Shown here in pieces: positions 44,580 to 56,123 of a stretch of DNA of 64,000 nt; the first letter of the stretch is position 1, and each line of letters opens with the position of its first letter. A program made the position numbers and the translations under genes. The notes below the pieces were generated by a model, which was not told where the DNA came from, made no database searches, and was given only the letters and a program-made list of their open reading frames with translations. This DNA comes from Synaphobranchus kaupii (lineage: Eukaryota > Chordata > Actinopteri > Anguilliformes > Synaphobranchidae): assembly GCA_029718625.1 (NCBI GenBank), contig CM056389.1, positions 8,099,287-8,163,286 on the forward strand. The letters are read 5' to 3'.

Positions 44580-44745
44580 AGTCATTGGAAAGCGACAGAG
44601 TAACTGAGCTATCATCTTTGGCTCTAAATTCCATTACTGAGTCCTTTATCCTTAGGAAACAGATGTATATTCAGTGTGTTAACACCTTTGTGTCTGGCTG
44701 CCTTCAGAAATGGCTCCTACACCAATTACCTGGCTGCTGGTCAGT
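44580..44745. repeat. Diverged duplicate block B (pair of 43015-43240)
   Basis: Second member of the pair. A further internal similarity exists between 44518-44570 and 44808-44850 ('atca(g/a)caggt(t/c)a', 'cctccc(g/a)aaatctctctc'). Origin unknown; it may be a decayed transposon. Confidence 0.65.
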
Positions 44746-44851
44746 TGGAGCTCTGACAGCCATCTTACAGAGGCCTACAGACCTGGTACAAGACAACCCC
44801 TATCAACAGGTCACTGGTACCTCCCAAAATCTCTCTCACACAACCAGATGT

Positions 44852-45654
44852 AGCCTAAATAGAAGACGAAAATACTTGTTGAGTGACTTATGTTTTTGTT
44901 TTTTGCAGTGCAGGCAACGCGGTCTCGGCCATTCTCAGCCCGTGTGGTTAATCCAGTGCGGGAATTCTCTGATTCTGACTTTCTTTCCCTCCACTGTCAT
45001 GATAATCCGCTATCTTTTCATTACACTCTCACCTCTCTCACCTTCTCACAGTCCAACCAAGCGAAAAAAAAAGAGTTCAGTTGCATTTTTTTTAAAAGTC
45101 TGAATAAACCAATTACGGTAATCAAAACGGGGCCGCCCGTGAACGACGGTGCCAGCCAGCCCTTATTTTAAGAGCTTATCGGCGTTGTGCGGTGAAATAA
45201 ATCCACCTTATGCGGGCTTGTGTGCCGTCCCAAGGGGTCCCCTCGTTCCCGTGAGCCGAACCGAACCAAGCCGACACCGTCGGTTTAGCGAGTGAGCCCC
45301 TGGCCCCTTTTACCCAGAAGGCCGTGCAGCAGGGGGAGTTAGCGAATTAAATGTTCATTCTCGGTATGTCAGCTAAGTCAATTGTGTTTTGGTTTTCATT
45401 TGAATGTTAATAGAGTTTGCATTGCTTGGCGCTACTAGGGTGAAAATCGGCACTCCAGCTTTTAACAAGCGGTGGGGTAGCGACGGACTTGTACAAAAAC
45501 AAATGGTTGTTTCAAAGCAAGGGGACAGAGACATCTTGGTAATATTAAGAATGGATTGATATGGGAAATGTCAGGACGTGCTCATGCAGCAGTTGGATAA
45601 TGTGCAAGGAGAAATTTCCAAGTAACATAACAACGATTTGAACAGGCCATTCTG
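44852..45654. other. Intergenic, no gene recognised
   Basis: No element or gene recognised. The open frame that spans the left half of this stretch has no domain and runs through duplicated repeat sequence. Confidence 0.45.
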
Positions 45655-45933
45655 CCCAACAATGCTCGCCCTTTTCTTACCACTGCAGGGTACCCAGTGC
45701 TCACCTACAAACTAGATAGTATCAAGCCTGGTCTTGAAAACCCCCAGAGTTTCTGCCTCTACTACATGACCTGGCAAGCTATTCCACACAGCGACTACTC
45801 TCTGTGTGAAGAAGTACTTCCTCCTGATGTCTGTGCATGTAAAGAAGCAGCTGTGCAAAGTGGAGAGAGAGAGAGAGAGAGATGGCAGTGAACCAAACCA
45901 GAGCTGTATTAAAGGGACACAATTGGCTCTCAT
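45655..45933 (-). pseudogene. LINE ORF2 C-terminus remnant
   Basis: The minus strand reads KYFFTQRVVAVWNSLP followed by a segment ending VFKTRLDTI (45715-45825). This is the typical C-terminal end of non-LTR retrotransposon reverse transcriptase (CR1/Rex1-like). After the stop, 45655-45714 resembles the short 3' UTR ('tgggcagaatggcctgttc'). The rest of the element is missing, and (GA)n follows at 45860. Confidence 0.75.
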
Positions 45934-48179
45934 CGTGTGTCCCCTCTCACCCAGATGTTTTTGCTTAATTTTTTATTTTTATTAAATATTTTTTTCTGCT
46001 TCTGCTGTCTGAACAAATTGATTCACGGCTGGTATCTCCGTCTCCGACTGATTGTCTGGTTTTTTTAATCGATGGGAACTGAGACCATGAACTCCCCCCC
46101 CCCCCCAGTGTGCAGCCATATGCTCCGGTCACCGGGGTGGAGGAGAGGGGGGACGTTTTGGCAGTGGACAGCGGGAGCAGGAGTTTGGGGGGCAAAGATT
46201 CATGCTCGCTGGGTTATTATTTTAAGAGAGCTGTCTACTCCAGCCAGGGAAGCTGCTCGGGGTCCTAACCCACCAGGGTGGGAAAGGGGCTCATCCGGGC
46301 TCATAAATTTCCGCCCGTCTCGCCGTCTCTCCTTAAGGGAGCCGCTCCGCACCTTTGGCGAGGCCAGATGGCGAGGCACGTGTACGGGCCGTCCTGCCAG
46401 CCCCGCGGCTCCTGGAGCAGCCGGACTCTGGATTCGGCTGGCGGGGCTGGGAGGGAAGGGGTCCCTCTTTCTGCTCCAGCTGTTGCCTGATCCAGCCAGA
46501 CAGCTGAACGTCCCACGAGCTTTGCTGACGAGCAGATTGATCTCCAAATACGGCCCAAATTACAGAAATATCAAAATATATTGGTAAATAGATTTTTAAC
46601 ATGCATTGGGCCCCTCTGAGCAGTTGATGGTTAAGTGCCTTACTCAGTGGTTAATTGAGTTAAAGGCAGTTAAAGGAAGATCGTCCCACCATCGGGAGAC
46701 GAGTGTGCAGGGAAGAGCCGGGACCCTGAAAGAGCAGCTTCTGGTGAGAGGATGCTAAACACGGGCCTGGTTGGATGATGTCATCACTGCCTGGTTATTC
46801 AACTAGGTAGGTCAACTGAGAACTCAACCAATCAGTCAATATGGTTTGGGCATGCAAGGCATTGTGTAACCAATCAGATGTAGCCGGGGGGGGGGGGGGG
46901 GGGGGTCACCTGCATTCATTAAACCTGATTCATTCAAATGAACCTAGTTACTGTATGTAGTTATAGGTTTGGAGGGAGCGAAAACCAGGGCTGTCTGGCA
47001 CTCCAGGAACAGGGTTGCCCAGCCCTGCTGTAGACCTACTGTGGGTTGAGGCTTGCCCTGAGAGTCCATTATTGTCAGAGGAAGACTTGCAGGAGTCTGG
47101 GTCCACCATATCAGCCATTGGTTTTAATTACTTGCATGATATGTGTTCACGATAGGCAATTGGTTAGTTGATAACACTCCACTCAGAGCTGGAATTTAAT
47201 GTCTCGATTTTGAGCAAAGGAATGGCACCAATCCCAAATCAATACGGTCCACTTAGGTTTTTTGTATTACAAAGGCACACAAAGGCACGGAAGTTTAATT
47301 TTTCCCAAAGACGGCTCACACTGTTGCTTCATGGGTTCGTCGGGTTTTTATTTTTTTAATTTATTTTTTTTAATTTATTTTTTTTAATTTATTTTTTTTG
47401 GAGCGAACGGCATCGCAGAGACGAGGGAGAGGTGAGAAGCAAAACGCTCTCATTTCAGAGAAAACAGACGAGATTAACCCGAGTGGCTGAGGAGACGTCT
47501 GTGGTGAGAATGCCCCCTCCCTCCCCCGCATGCGTAGGCACCAACACTCAGCCGGTGGATGAAAAGCAGGGTTGCTCACCCCTCCTCACAGAAATGCTTT
47601 TCTCCCATCAGGCTCACACTTAGCAGGTGGATATGCTGCCATGGCGATGGTGACAGGCCAAGGATAAGTCTGGGGGGGGGGCCCATTCGCCCTGCCCACG
47701 CCCGCTGTGAGAGAGGGGAGAGCCCCAACCTCTGGGACATTACAGCCCATAATTGGGGTTCGTCCAATGAACGGAAGGGATATTAGATAGCCGTAGACAT
47801 GCCGACCTATTGCTGCTCAGAATGTACATTACATTCCGTTGCATTAATTTAACAGTACTCGCATTGAGACTGGGAGAAGTGATCATACTGGGGGGGTGTA
47901 ATAGCCATTTGCTTTGAGGTTGCAGAACAGAAGGGTCTGTCCGGGGGGTGTAGTGGGTTTGAATATGAGCGAAGCTATCCAATATGTTCTCCACATGTCT
48001 GGATAGAAAAATCCTTTGTGACAATTTTTCCCAGGATTAAGTACCCCAGCTCATAAAAATAACACTCTTGCCGGCCGACAGATACCCCAATCAAATGTGG
48101 TTTATTGAAGACCGTAAACGAGGGTCAAGATGGACGATTAAACTGGGATGAAGCATTTATATATATATATATATATACC
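45934..48179. other. Intergenic, no gene recognised
   Basis: A GC-rich stretch at 46100-46550 has overlapping open frames in four frames but no domain. A G20 run lies at 46886. A solo foldback end ('ccaggaacagggttgccc') lies near 47000. An AT repeat of TTTTTTTAATTTAT units lies at 47345-47400 and (TA)n at 48160-48177. Confidence 0.45.
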
Positions 48180-48380
48180 GTACATTTTTAGGTATTTGGC
48201 TCACGTTCTTATCGAAAGCTCCTTTCCGCTGCTGCCATTTACACAGCTTCATATTTACTGAAGTGATTCAGGTTAAGTACCTTTGCTCAAGGGTCCAACG
48301 ACAAGGCCCCACCTAGGAATCTAACCTGACACATTTCAGTTACAGGCCCATTTACCTAACCAGTATACTGCACTACTGCC
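48180..48380 (-). mobile_element. tRNA-derived SINE, minus strand, diverged
   Basis: On the minus strand it has 'gcagtatactggttaggtaa' (head), a worn B-box region ('ggttagattcctagg'), the 'cagtaaatatgaagctgtgt' middle and a decayed 'gataagaacgtgagcc' tail. Confidence 0.75.
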
Positions 48381-49675
48381 CATAAACAGTCACACGGAAA
48401 AACTCCAAGAAACATCACTGTGTGTGTGTGTGTCTTTATACTGTTCAAGGCTCTTCATAAAGGTTCACTCCAAAAGGAAACACGATATAGAGTCTGCACA
48501 CTGCAAATACTGCTCCCGAAATCAATGTTTTTTTTTTTATTCACCACTAACAACGTGATTAAAAAAAGTTCACCCCGCAGTTGGGTCTGTTGTCTGAGTC
48601 AGGACCGACTGCCACAGTTGCTTCATCTCTCTCTCCCGTCACTGGAACAGAGATGGCGCTGTAATGCTAATGCGCTGGTCAAAATGGCCGCCCATTACCT
48701 GCACATCCTGCGGAGCCTTGCAGGCAATTACGCCGTGAGATCTGAGCCTTGTCTGACTGCCGATGGGTTCCAAGAACGGAGAACGCAAAAGGAGACCAGG
48801 CCAGCCATCTTAGTCATTCTCCAGGAATGCAGAATACATTTGTTTGACATTTATTGTAAAAATGTTTATAACAACAATAAAAATGACAAGAAGCCAGATG
48901 GATTTTGGCGGTACGAAAGCGCTCAGGAGGGTGGTTTGACAGACTCTGTTTATTAAGTCCAGAGTTTTGTGAGGACCCACACTCTACAGCTCGCGAGAGG
49001 TCAAAACCCCATAACCAGTCAGATTTTAATGTGACTGAAACCCCCACGGAAATTGAATATACTGCGATATGCTGAAATAAAAAGATATTTCAACATAAAG
49101 ATATAAAAAGATATATTTTCCAGATATTCCAACTTCAGAATATGTAATACGAACTATATACCACTTTCAGATATTGCAATGTATTTGTTTGAAAGATTTA
49201 GTGCTGTAATATATTTATCTTTGCATTTTGCTAAAAGGCCACATATTTAGAATGTTTTAGAAATTAATATTTAATTTCTGTAAGGGAGGGAAGAGAGGAA
49301 GAGAAGGACGGACACAATAATTGCAGCACAAATTATTCAATTATGACTCCATTAATATATTTGTGTTGATTTGTTACCAGGGTACGTTAAAACGTACGTT
49401 TTAAACTGGCTACTGACTGTGGACTCCTTAGAGCAGGGGTGCTCAACAAGGGTCAATCTGTTTTGGGATTTTGTACCAATCCGCACTTCCTTATTTGATG
49501 TGTGCCAGTTAATTTGTCCTGACGTTTTAGAGTCGTGAGCTACAGTTCAAAACTGTGCAGGCATCCACGATGAAAATGGTTTTACTATGGTCCCATACAG
49601 GAGGGAACCCTTATTGGTTGGTGCGCAGCTGTTTAGAAAACAAAGCCAGAATAATTGGTTTGCACATAAAACAGG
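48381..49675. other. Intergenic, no gene recognised
   Basis: An open frame at 48420-48956 has no recognisable domain and starts in a (GT)n run. AT-rich DNA with repeated 'aaagatat' lies at 49060-49160. A foldback-like segment beginning 'gagcaggggtgctcaacaag' lies at 49433-49560. Confidence 0.4.
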
Positions 49676-49848
49676 GCTGTATCCGAATCAACACTCTTCC
49701 ATACTATTGAGTATATACTTATTTTCAGGTTTTCACTCATAATAGTATGGAGGATATTTCTTGCATACTGCATGTTGCATACTAAACAGTATGCAGTATG
49801 CTAGTACACAGAATGCAGTAGATAGGGCACTTATTCAAACGCAGCCTG
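49676..49848. mobile_element. MITE of the 'catactattNagtat' family, copy 1
   Basis: It shares 'cttccatactatt', 'atacttattttcag', 'ataatagtatgga(g/a)', 'acatactgcatgt' type blocks, 'aaacagtatgcagta' and 'agtagatagg' with 52133-52425. The ends are GGGCTGTATCCGAATCAAC and CAAACGCAGCC. Confidence 0.75.
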
Positions 49849-51617
49849 GGATGTACAGCAGTCTTCCTGGACTCAAATAGCACCCCCTGGTGTAGAGCGC
49901 CAGGTCGCGCGCCCAGAGTTTGTACCGCGGAAGGCCCTTTTATTCTGTAAATACTGCACAGGTATTGCTTGGCAGGGGACACAGGATCACAGCATGCAGA
50001 CACAATCATTCTCTAAAAAAAAAAAAAAAAAACGGAACCCAAACTGATCCAAGCAGTTGGCTCTACTTGAGCTATAAATCAGTATATCCCTGTAAGACCA
50101 GTTCGCTGTGGTAGTGATTTGTACTGCTACAATACCAATCCCTTTTCCCATGGTTAGATTTCCTTAACCTTTTCTGCGCAGTGAACCTAAAATGAATTTG
50201 AAGCTCTCCCGTAAGACGTGCACGCTAATATAATGTCGCTGAGGTCGAGCCTCGATCATTTTCCAGTGAACGACCCGTGTCTCCCCTTAATCGGGGGCAA
50301 ACGTTCAAGCGAGTCGTGAATCCGGGTGGACGTTATCTTTTTGTATAACCGTAAATATTTAATGCTCCGTCTCCAACGGTTACAACCCTTTCCTCTTTAT
50401 GCATTCAGGTTCGCTCCTCGCTTCTGTTTAAGTGACACGACGGGGCGTGTTACAGACCCGGGGGGGGGGGGGGGGGTTTCTGGGGGTGCGTGGGTCGCGC
50501 GCTAATGACACGTCTCTTTCTTTGTTCTGTCCCGGCAGTGTATGCCTCTCCGATCCTCTCCGGTTCCTCTCTGAAGACGAGAGGGGGCGGACGGCTGGCG
50601 CAACCCCTGTCCTCGTTCGCTGCTCGCGTACGCTTCGCGGCGTGTGACTCGGGGGCCTCTCGCGAGCCGCGCGGAGTTAAGAAGCTTTAGCTGGGAGTCT
50701 GGCGGTTTTCCAGCCGGACGCCCTTAATTAAGCCCTGATTGTGATGGAAGGACCCGGCCTTCTTTTCCCGCTCTCTGGGGTGTGACGTTCCGGACTGCGG
50801 CCCCCGGGATTCCGAGCCGTCCGTGTTCTGTAAACGGTATTGGAGGGGGGTCGGGAGCCGCAAGATGGGATAAGCTATCGTCGTTGTCAAAAAAATACCT
50901 TGACCAAACACTGTGGCCGGGCCAAGTGTGCTCAGATGACCCCGGGTTGGCTCTGTCCTTCGTCTCTTAGTCCCAGTTAATTAACCAAATTAAATAAATA
51001 TCCGTAATGCAGCAAGTTCTGTCTCTGTACCGCTGAAGCCAAAACGACTCGATCATCACATCATGGCGCACATATTAATGAATATGGAGGGGAATAGCCA
51101 AGGACAGTACTGGCGGCGGCGTTCTATGCCTGGACATGCCTCTCTGCGAATATTCATAAACTGTGATTTAGCGGAAACGGTTGCCAACGGGAACCTGCTA
51201 TGGTCAGGGTTATTAAAATAGCATTAAGACAGATTGTGATGTATCTACACATTGGTGCCAAACAAGGAATGAACTGGCCAACGGCGTTGTTTCACTCTGG
51301 TTTGGAATGGAAATGTGACCCTTCTGTCACTTGCAGAGACACACCCCTTGGGTGGGGGGGGGGGGGGGTGTCGTTGTCAAAAACAGATGCGGTAAACCCA
51401 GCAGAGTGTTTATTTGTGGTAAGACAGAGAAGGGTATATGCAAAGAAGCAGTTTTTTTTTGAAGAAAATTTAAGGAAATAATAACACAAACTTCACCCTC
51501 TCGGAATCCCTGTCCACTGTAGTGAAGACATCTACTGCGAGCAACCCAACATGAAAGGAACAGAGCAGATTGCATGCTGTTTAATAAACGACACGTTTAA
51601 TATACAGAGATTACATA
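49849..51617. other. Intergenic with isolated CpG-dense block
   Basis: An A18 run lies at 50017, a G17 run at 50460 and a G15 run at 51354. The block 50480-50700 is dense in CpG (finding). No gene recognised; open frames in this block are short and overlap on both strands. Confidence 0.45.
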
Positions 51618-51625
51618 TACATGAT

Positions 51626-51998
51626 GTATTTTAGACATTTAGCAGATGCTCTTATCCAGAGAGACCTACATTGCTTGCATTGCTTTTTAAAACCTCCACG
51701 TTGTAGCTGGATCTTTACTGAAGAAATTCAGTTTAAAACCCTTTAAGGGTGTGAGATCACAAACATGCGATTAGAATGTCCTTAACTGAACACTCTAATG
51801 CTGATGTAACAATCACTACTGCCTGGTAACTGAACGCACTGGAGTTCTAGAACACTGACTTAGAATAAAAAAAATAAACCTACTATTCAGAGGGTTAAAT
51901 GCCATGTTCAAGGATGCAATGGCTGTGTCTCATCTCAGAATCAATCCTGCAACTTGTGAGTTTCAAGCCCATTTCCCTGACTGTTATGCTACATCACA
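51626..51998 (-). mobile_element. tRNA-derived SINE, minus strand, split by a nested repeat
   Basis: The tail (gacatttagcagatgctctt) and the start of the body lie at 51626-51737. The B-box and head region ('atcaatcctgcaacttgtga' and the rest) lies at 51893-51998. Between them sits a 155-bp copy of the 'gattagaatgttc' hairpin repeat. Another SINE tail fragment follows at 51999-52045. Confidence 0.75.
51738..51892. mobile_element. 'gattagaatgttc' hairpin repeat, copy 2, inserted in a SINE
   Basis: Its insertion in the SINE gives natural borders: 'ttaaaacccttt' on the left and 'agagggttaaa' on the right. The borders are inverted (TTAA..CCCT against AGGG..TTAA), which hints at a piggyBac-like MITE with TTAA target site. 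The central hairpin and 'ctactgcctggtaactgaa' block match the other copies. Confidence 0.6.
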
Positions 51999-52132
51999 TT
52001 ACATCTATAGCACTTAGCAGACGCTCTTATCAAGAGCAGCTCACAGAATGGAAAATGGCCCTTCCTTCAGGAATAAAAAAAGTGCAGCAGTACCAGAGAG
52101 GAAGAAACATTCAGCACTTCCATGACCAGTAA

Positions 52133-52425
52133 GAGACTGTGTCCGAATCGACACCCTTCCATACTATTCAGTATGCTAGTTGAGTACACTGGGCGAGAAA
52201 GTAGTTAAGTAGGCAAACTGTTCTCTAAATGGAGTCGACTTAAAATCCCCAGATGATATACTTATTTTCAGATTTCCGCTGATAATAGTATGGAAGATTT
52301 TTTTTTTTTCCCACATACTGCATGTCGTGTATTAAACAGTATGCAGTAAACAGTACATAGTGTGTTAGTACACAGGACAGAGGACACAGTAGATAGGTCT
52401 CTGATTTGGACAGTATACACTGAAT
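52133..52425. mobile_element. MITE of the 'catactattNagtat' family, copy 2
   Basis: A longer copy of the element at 49676-49848, with an extra stretch at 52170-52250. The ends are 'tgtgtccgaatcgacaccc' and 'gataggtctctgatttggac'. Non-coding. Confidence 0.7.
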
Positions 52426-52868
52426 TGGGGTCCTCGTGGGGAATGCCAGGCCGCTGGCACACATGGGGTTGCTGAGCCGATCTACCCGAGCACAATGTTG
52501 GGGGACTGTGCTGTAGGGGATGTCACTTCAAACTGCTCCCCTAATGTAACATCTTTAATGACTGCGGTGAGCCAGGACATTAAAACGATGGTCATTAAAG
52601 GTCTGACCTGTGGCAGAAAACTGGGGTTCACCCCCAAATCCACAGGAAGTAAATGGAACAAAGATTGATGAAAACAAAAAGAAAGATTATTTTTCTAAGC
52701 AGGTGTACATGACATGAATATTAATATTATAATGAACTGAAAAAAAAGCGTTAATTGCATGCAGTCATCGTGCTTTTGAACACCCAAAACTTTATTAATG
52801 AGCTGATGTTTCGATATTTCCTCCGTCAAGCTTTCCTGTAGATTTGCAGTGTCCACTTTGAGTGGGTC
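52426..52868. other. Intergenic, no gene recognised
   Basis: Nothing recognised before the pyrimidine array begins. Confidence 0.5.
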
Positions 52869-54203
52869 TCAGACATCACACATTCCTCTCCTCCTCTTTC
52901 AAACATCACACATTCCTCTCCTCCTCTTCCTCCTCTTTCAAACATCACACATTCCTCTCCTCCTCTTTCAAACATCACACATTCCTCTCCTCCTCTTCCA
53001 AACATCACATCTTCCTCTCCTCCTCTTCCTCATCCTCCTCTTTCAAACATCACACATTCCTCTCCTCCTCTTCCTCCTCTTTCAAACATCACACATTCCT
53101 CTCCTCCTCTTTCAGACATCACACATTCCTCTCCTCCTCTTTCAGACATCACACATTCCTCTTCTCCTCTTCCTCCTCTTTCAAACATCACACATTCCTC
53201 TCCTCCTCTTTCAAACATCACACATTCCTCTCCTCCTCTTTCAAACATCACACATTCCTCTCCTCCTCTTCCTCATCCTCCTCTTTCAAACATCACACAT
53301 TCCTTTCCTCCTCTTTCAAACATCACACATTCCTCTCCTCCTCTTTCAAACATCACACATTCCTCTCCTCCTCTTCCTCCTCTTTCAAACATCACACATT
53401 CCTCTCCTCCTCTTCCTCCTCTTTCAAACATCACACATTCCTCTCCTCCTTTTCCTCCTCTTTCAAACATCACACATTCCTCTCCTCCTCTTCCTCCTCT
53501 TTCAAACATCACACATTCCTCTCCTCCTTTTCCTCCTCTTTCAAACATCACACATTCCTCTCCTCCTCTTCCTCCTCTTTCAAACATCACACATTCCTCT
53601 CCTCCTCTTCCTCATCCTCCTCTTTCAAACATCACACATTCCTTTCCTCCTCTTTCAAACATCACACATTCCTTTCCTCCTCTTTCAAACATCACACATT
53701 CCTTTCCTCCTCTTTCAAACATCACACATTCCTATCCTCCTCTTCCTCCTCTTTCAAACATCACACATTCCTTTCCTCCTCTTTCAAACATCACACATTC
53801 CTCTCCTCCTCTTCCTCCTCTTTCAAACATCACACATTCCTCTCCTTCTCTTCCTCATCCTCCTCTTTCAAACATCACACATTCATCTCCTCCTCTTCCT
53901 CATCCTCCTCTTTCAAACATCACACATTCCTCTCCTCCTCTTTCAAACATCACACATTCCTCTCCTCCTCTTCCTCATCCTCCTCTTTCAAACATCACAC
54001 ATTCCTCTCCTTCTCTTCCTCATCCTCCTCTTTCAAACATCACACATTGATCTCCTCCTCTTCCTCATCCTCCTCTTTCAAACATCACACATTCCTCTCC
54101 TCATCTTCCTCCTCCTCTCCTCCTCTCTCTCCTTCCTCTTTAAAACATCACACATTCCTCTCTTCCTCTTCTCTCTCCCTCCTCTTTCAAATGTCACACA
54201 TGT
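52869..54203 (+). repeat. Pyrimidine-rich minisatellite, about 35 units of 30/39/45 bp
   Basis: The core 'caaacatcacacattcctct' is followed by CCTCCTCTT blocks of variable number, giving units of 30, 39 or 45 bp. All lengths are multiples of three, so two + strand frames stay open for about 460 codons (QTSHIPLLLF repeats in one, Ser-rich repeats in the other). Several minus-strand frames stay open too. Simultaneous openness in several frames marks it as satellite, not protein. Confidence 0.95.
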
Positions 54204-54261
54204 GCATAAGGATGTTTATTTTATCATTTTATTTTATGTTATTTAGCTAAATGAAGAAGGA

Positions 54262-54279
54262 ACAGTACACACATTTATT

Positions 54280-54339
<60 letters not shown>

Positions 54340-55030
54340 ATAATAACTGAATTTGTTTAGCACCTTGTGTAGACATCATGCATCACAAAGTGCTTCACAG
54401 AACATAAGAATAAAACAAATGGAGCAATCTAACTTAGAGTGCAATAAAATAAATGAATCATAAAAGAAGGTAAAATTATACGGAACATATAATGCGAGAG
54501 GAAAAAGTATATGGAATAAAAATAATAAAAGCTAAATAAAAAAGGTACTAATAAAAGACAATAAAATATAAATAACGAAAGCACTGTGAAATGATCATAG
54601 ACAATGATCCGTAGTTATGTAAAGAGTAAAAAGGAAGGTTTTAAGACGAGATTTAAAAGCGCCCATCTCTTGTGCACTGTGGTAAGCATAACTATAATAA
54701 TAATCCATAACTTCGGCACATAAAAACAGGAAGCATCCTCTACTGAGAGTTTAACAGTAGGAATATCTACCAGGGTGGTGTTTGCAGAGTGGAGCTATTG
54801 CCGAGGCCTGATACACAATATAAAACATTAATGCATTCAGGTGCCGAGCCATTAAGTGTGTTAAATACCAATAAAATAACCTTGAAATCAATTCTTAAAT
54901 GACATGGGTAACCAGTGCAGAGAAGCTAGAACAGGGGTGATTTGGGGGACTGTTTCTTAGACCCCGTCAATAGGCGAGCAACCGGTTGTGCAATCAGTTC
55001 TGAATAAGCTGAAGCTCAATAGATTTTTTT
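54262..55030 (-). pseudogene. LINE (L2/CR1-like) reverse transcriptase C-terminus and 3' end
   Basis: The minus strand from 55025 reads LQLIQN, later an ISRLFYWYLTHL-type stretch, SRGCFLF and then FKSRLKTFLFT (near 54630), with several stops. This is the order seen in L2-like reverse transcriptase C-termini. The 3' end near 54345-54410 reads 'gtgaagcactttgtgatg' and runs into (ATT)n (54262-54330), the usual end of such LINEs. Inactive. Confidence 0.75.
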
Positions 55031-55830
55031 GGGAGACCTGTGCATCGGGAACAGGGCCCTGTGGTCTCGCTTTCATTTTGTTTCTCAGCTGGTAAAAAAA
55101 GCTAAGTAGGGCATTCTGGGAGTTGTAGTGTTAATTAAGTAGCATCTTTAACTATGGGTGGACTCCTTTTGACCATTCGGGCTATCGCGCATCACATGGT
55201 TTTGTGCATAACTATAGCGGAAAACGCCCGTTCCGTCATGGCGTCCCGGCTTGCAAAACGAGTCCACCCATTGTGACACTAAATCTGAGATCTGAGTCAA
55301 AAAGCACCCCCAAAAAAGTTCCTGCTTGAGATTTTGCTTTTGCACTCCTAACGTGGGGTTAACTTGTTCTCGGTCCTGCGGTGGCATGTAGCGGAAAATC
55401 CCGCTTGGTGCGCAGAGCCGAGCTGGACAGCCGACAAGGTCGCTCAAGGCCACAATATCAGGTCGCGAGTTGCCGTCAACACAAGTTCAACAGGATTCCT
55501 GTGCAATATACGGCACGGCTCGACGACTCAACGAGCAGAGCCAAGTTGGTGTGAAAGAAGGGGAAAGGCATTTCTCTCATAGCCATGGACACTGTCATCT
55601 GCCCTGCCTGTCATCTGCACTCTTTAGCTGAAGAAGAAAAACACTTTTTTTTTCTTCCCCTCTCTGTAATTTAGAAGAGGGGCCAGGGGACTGGAGCAGT
55701 TACAAATCAGCCCGGCTGCTGTGTGTGTACATGCTTCATAAACCCGCTCCTCGTTTCTATCCAATAACACGGCTCCACTGCCTTTCACTGCCTTTCTCAT
55801 CTCTTTCCAAGTAGCACTGGCTCTGGCTCT
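55031..55830. other. Intergenic, no gene recognised
   Basis: Mixed unique sequence. A 'gcattctgggagttgtagtgtt' block at 55108-55132 recurs at 61858-61880, so part is a dispersed repeat. Confidence 0.45.
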
Positions 55831-55861
55831 GTGTTTGGTGTGGTGGTTAATTGAAGAATCT

Positions 55862-55898
<37 letters not shown>

Positions 55899-56089
55899 TT
55901 TGTATGTGTGTGGCGTAGTGTGGTGAACTGTGAAGAGTCACCCGGCTAATCCATGCGCTGCGTGTGTGTGTGTTTGGTGTGGTGTGGTGAAGTGGTTAAT
56001 TCGAACAATCTGTGTGTGTGTGTGTGTCTGTGTGCTTTTGTACGCGTCTGATGTAGTGTGGTGAACTGTGATGAGTCTGCCGGCTAATC

Positions 56090-56122
<33 letters not shown>
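55831..56122 (+). repeat. 139-bp tandem duplication with (GT)n tracts
   Basis: 'gtgtttggtgtggtg' starts at 55831 and again at 55970, each followed by a (GT)n run, 'gcttttgta', 'gtagtgtggtgaactgtga' and 'ggctaatccatg'. A third (GT)n at 56090 ends the block. Confidence 0.85.

Positions 56123-56123
<1 letters not shown>

Noticed and set aside
44429..45103. 224-codon open frame
   Set aside because: It covers diverged duplicated repeat sequence, has no recognisable domain, and its homologous partner at 43015 does not keep the frame.
46072..46587. 171-codon open frame and opposite-strand frames in GC-rich DNA
   Set aside because: Several frames on both strands are open in the same GC-rich stretch, with no known domain or splice structure. 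It is most likely due to composition.
48420..48956. 178-codon open frame
   Set aside because: It begins in a (GT)n run, shows no domain, and the text looks intergenic.
52849..54250. Two overlapping open frames of about 460 codons
   Set aside because: Both frames and several opposite-strand frames are open at once because all unit lengths are multiples of three. Products are low-complexity repeats without start context or splice sites.
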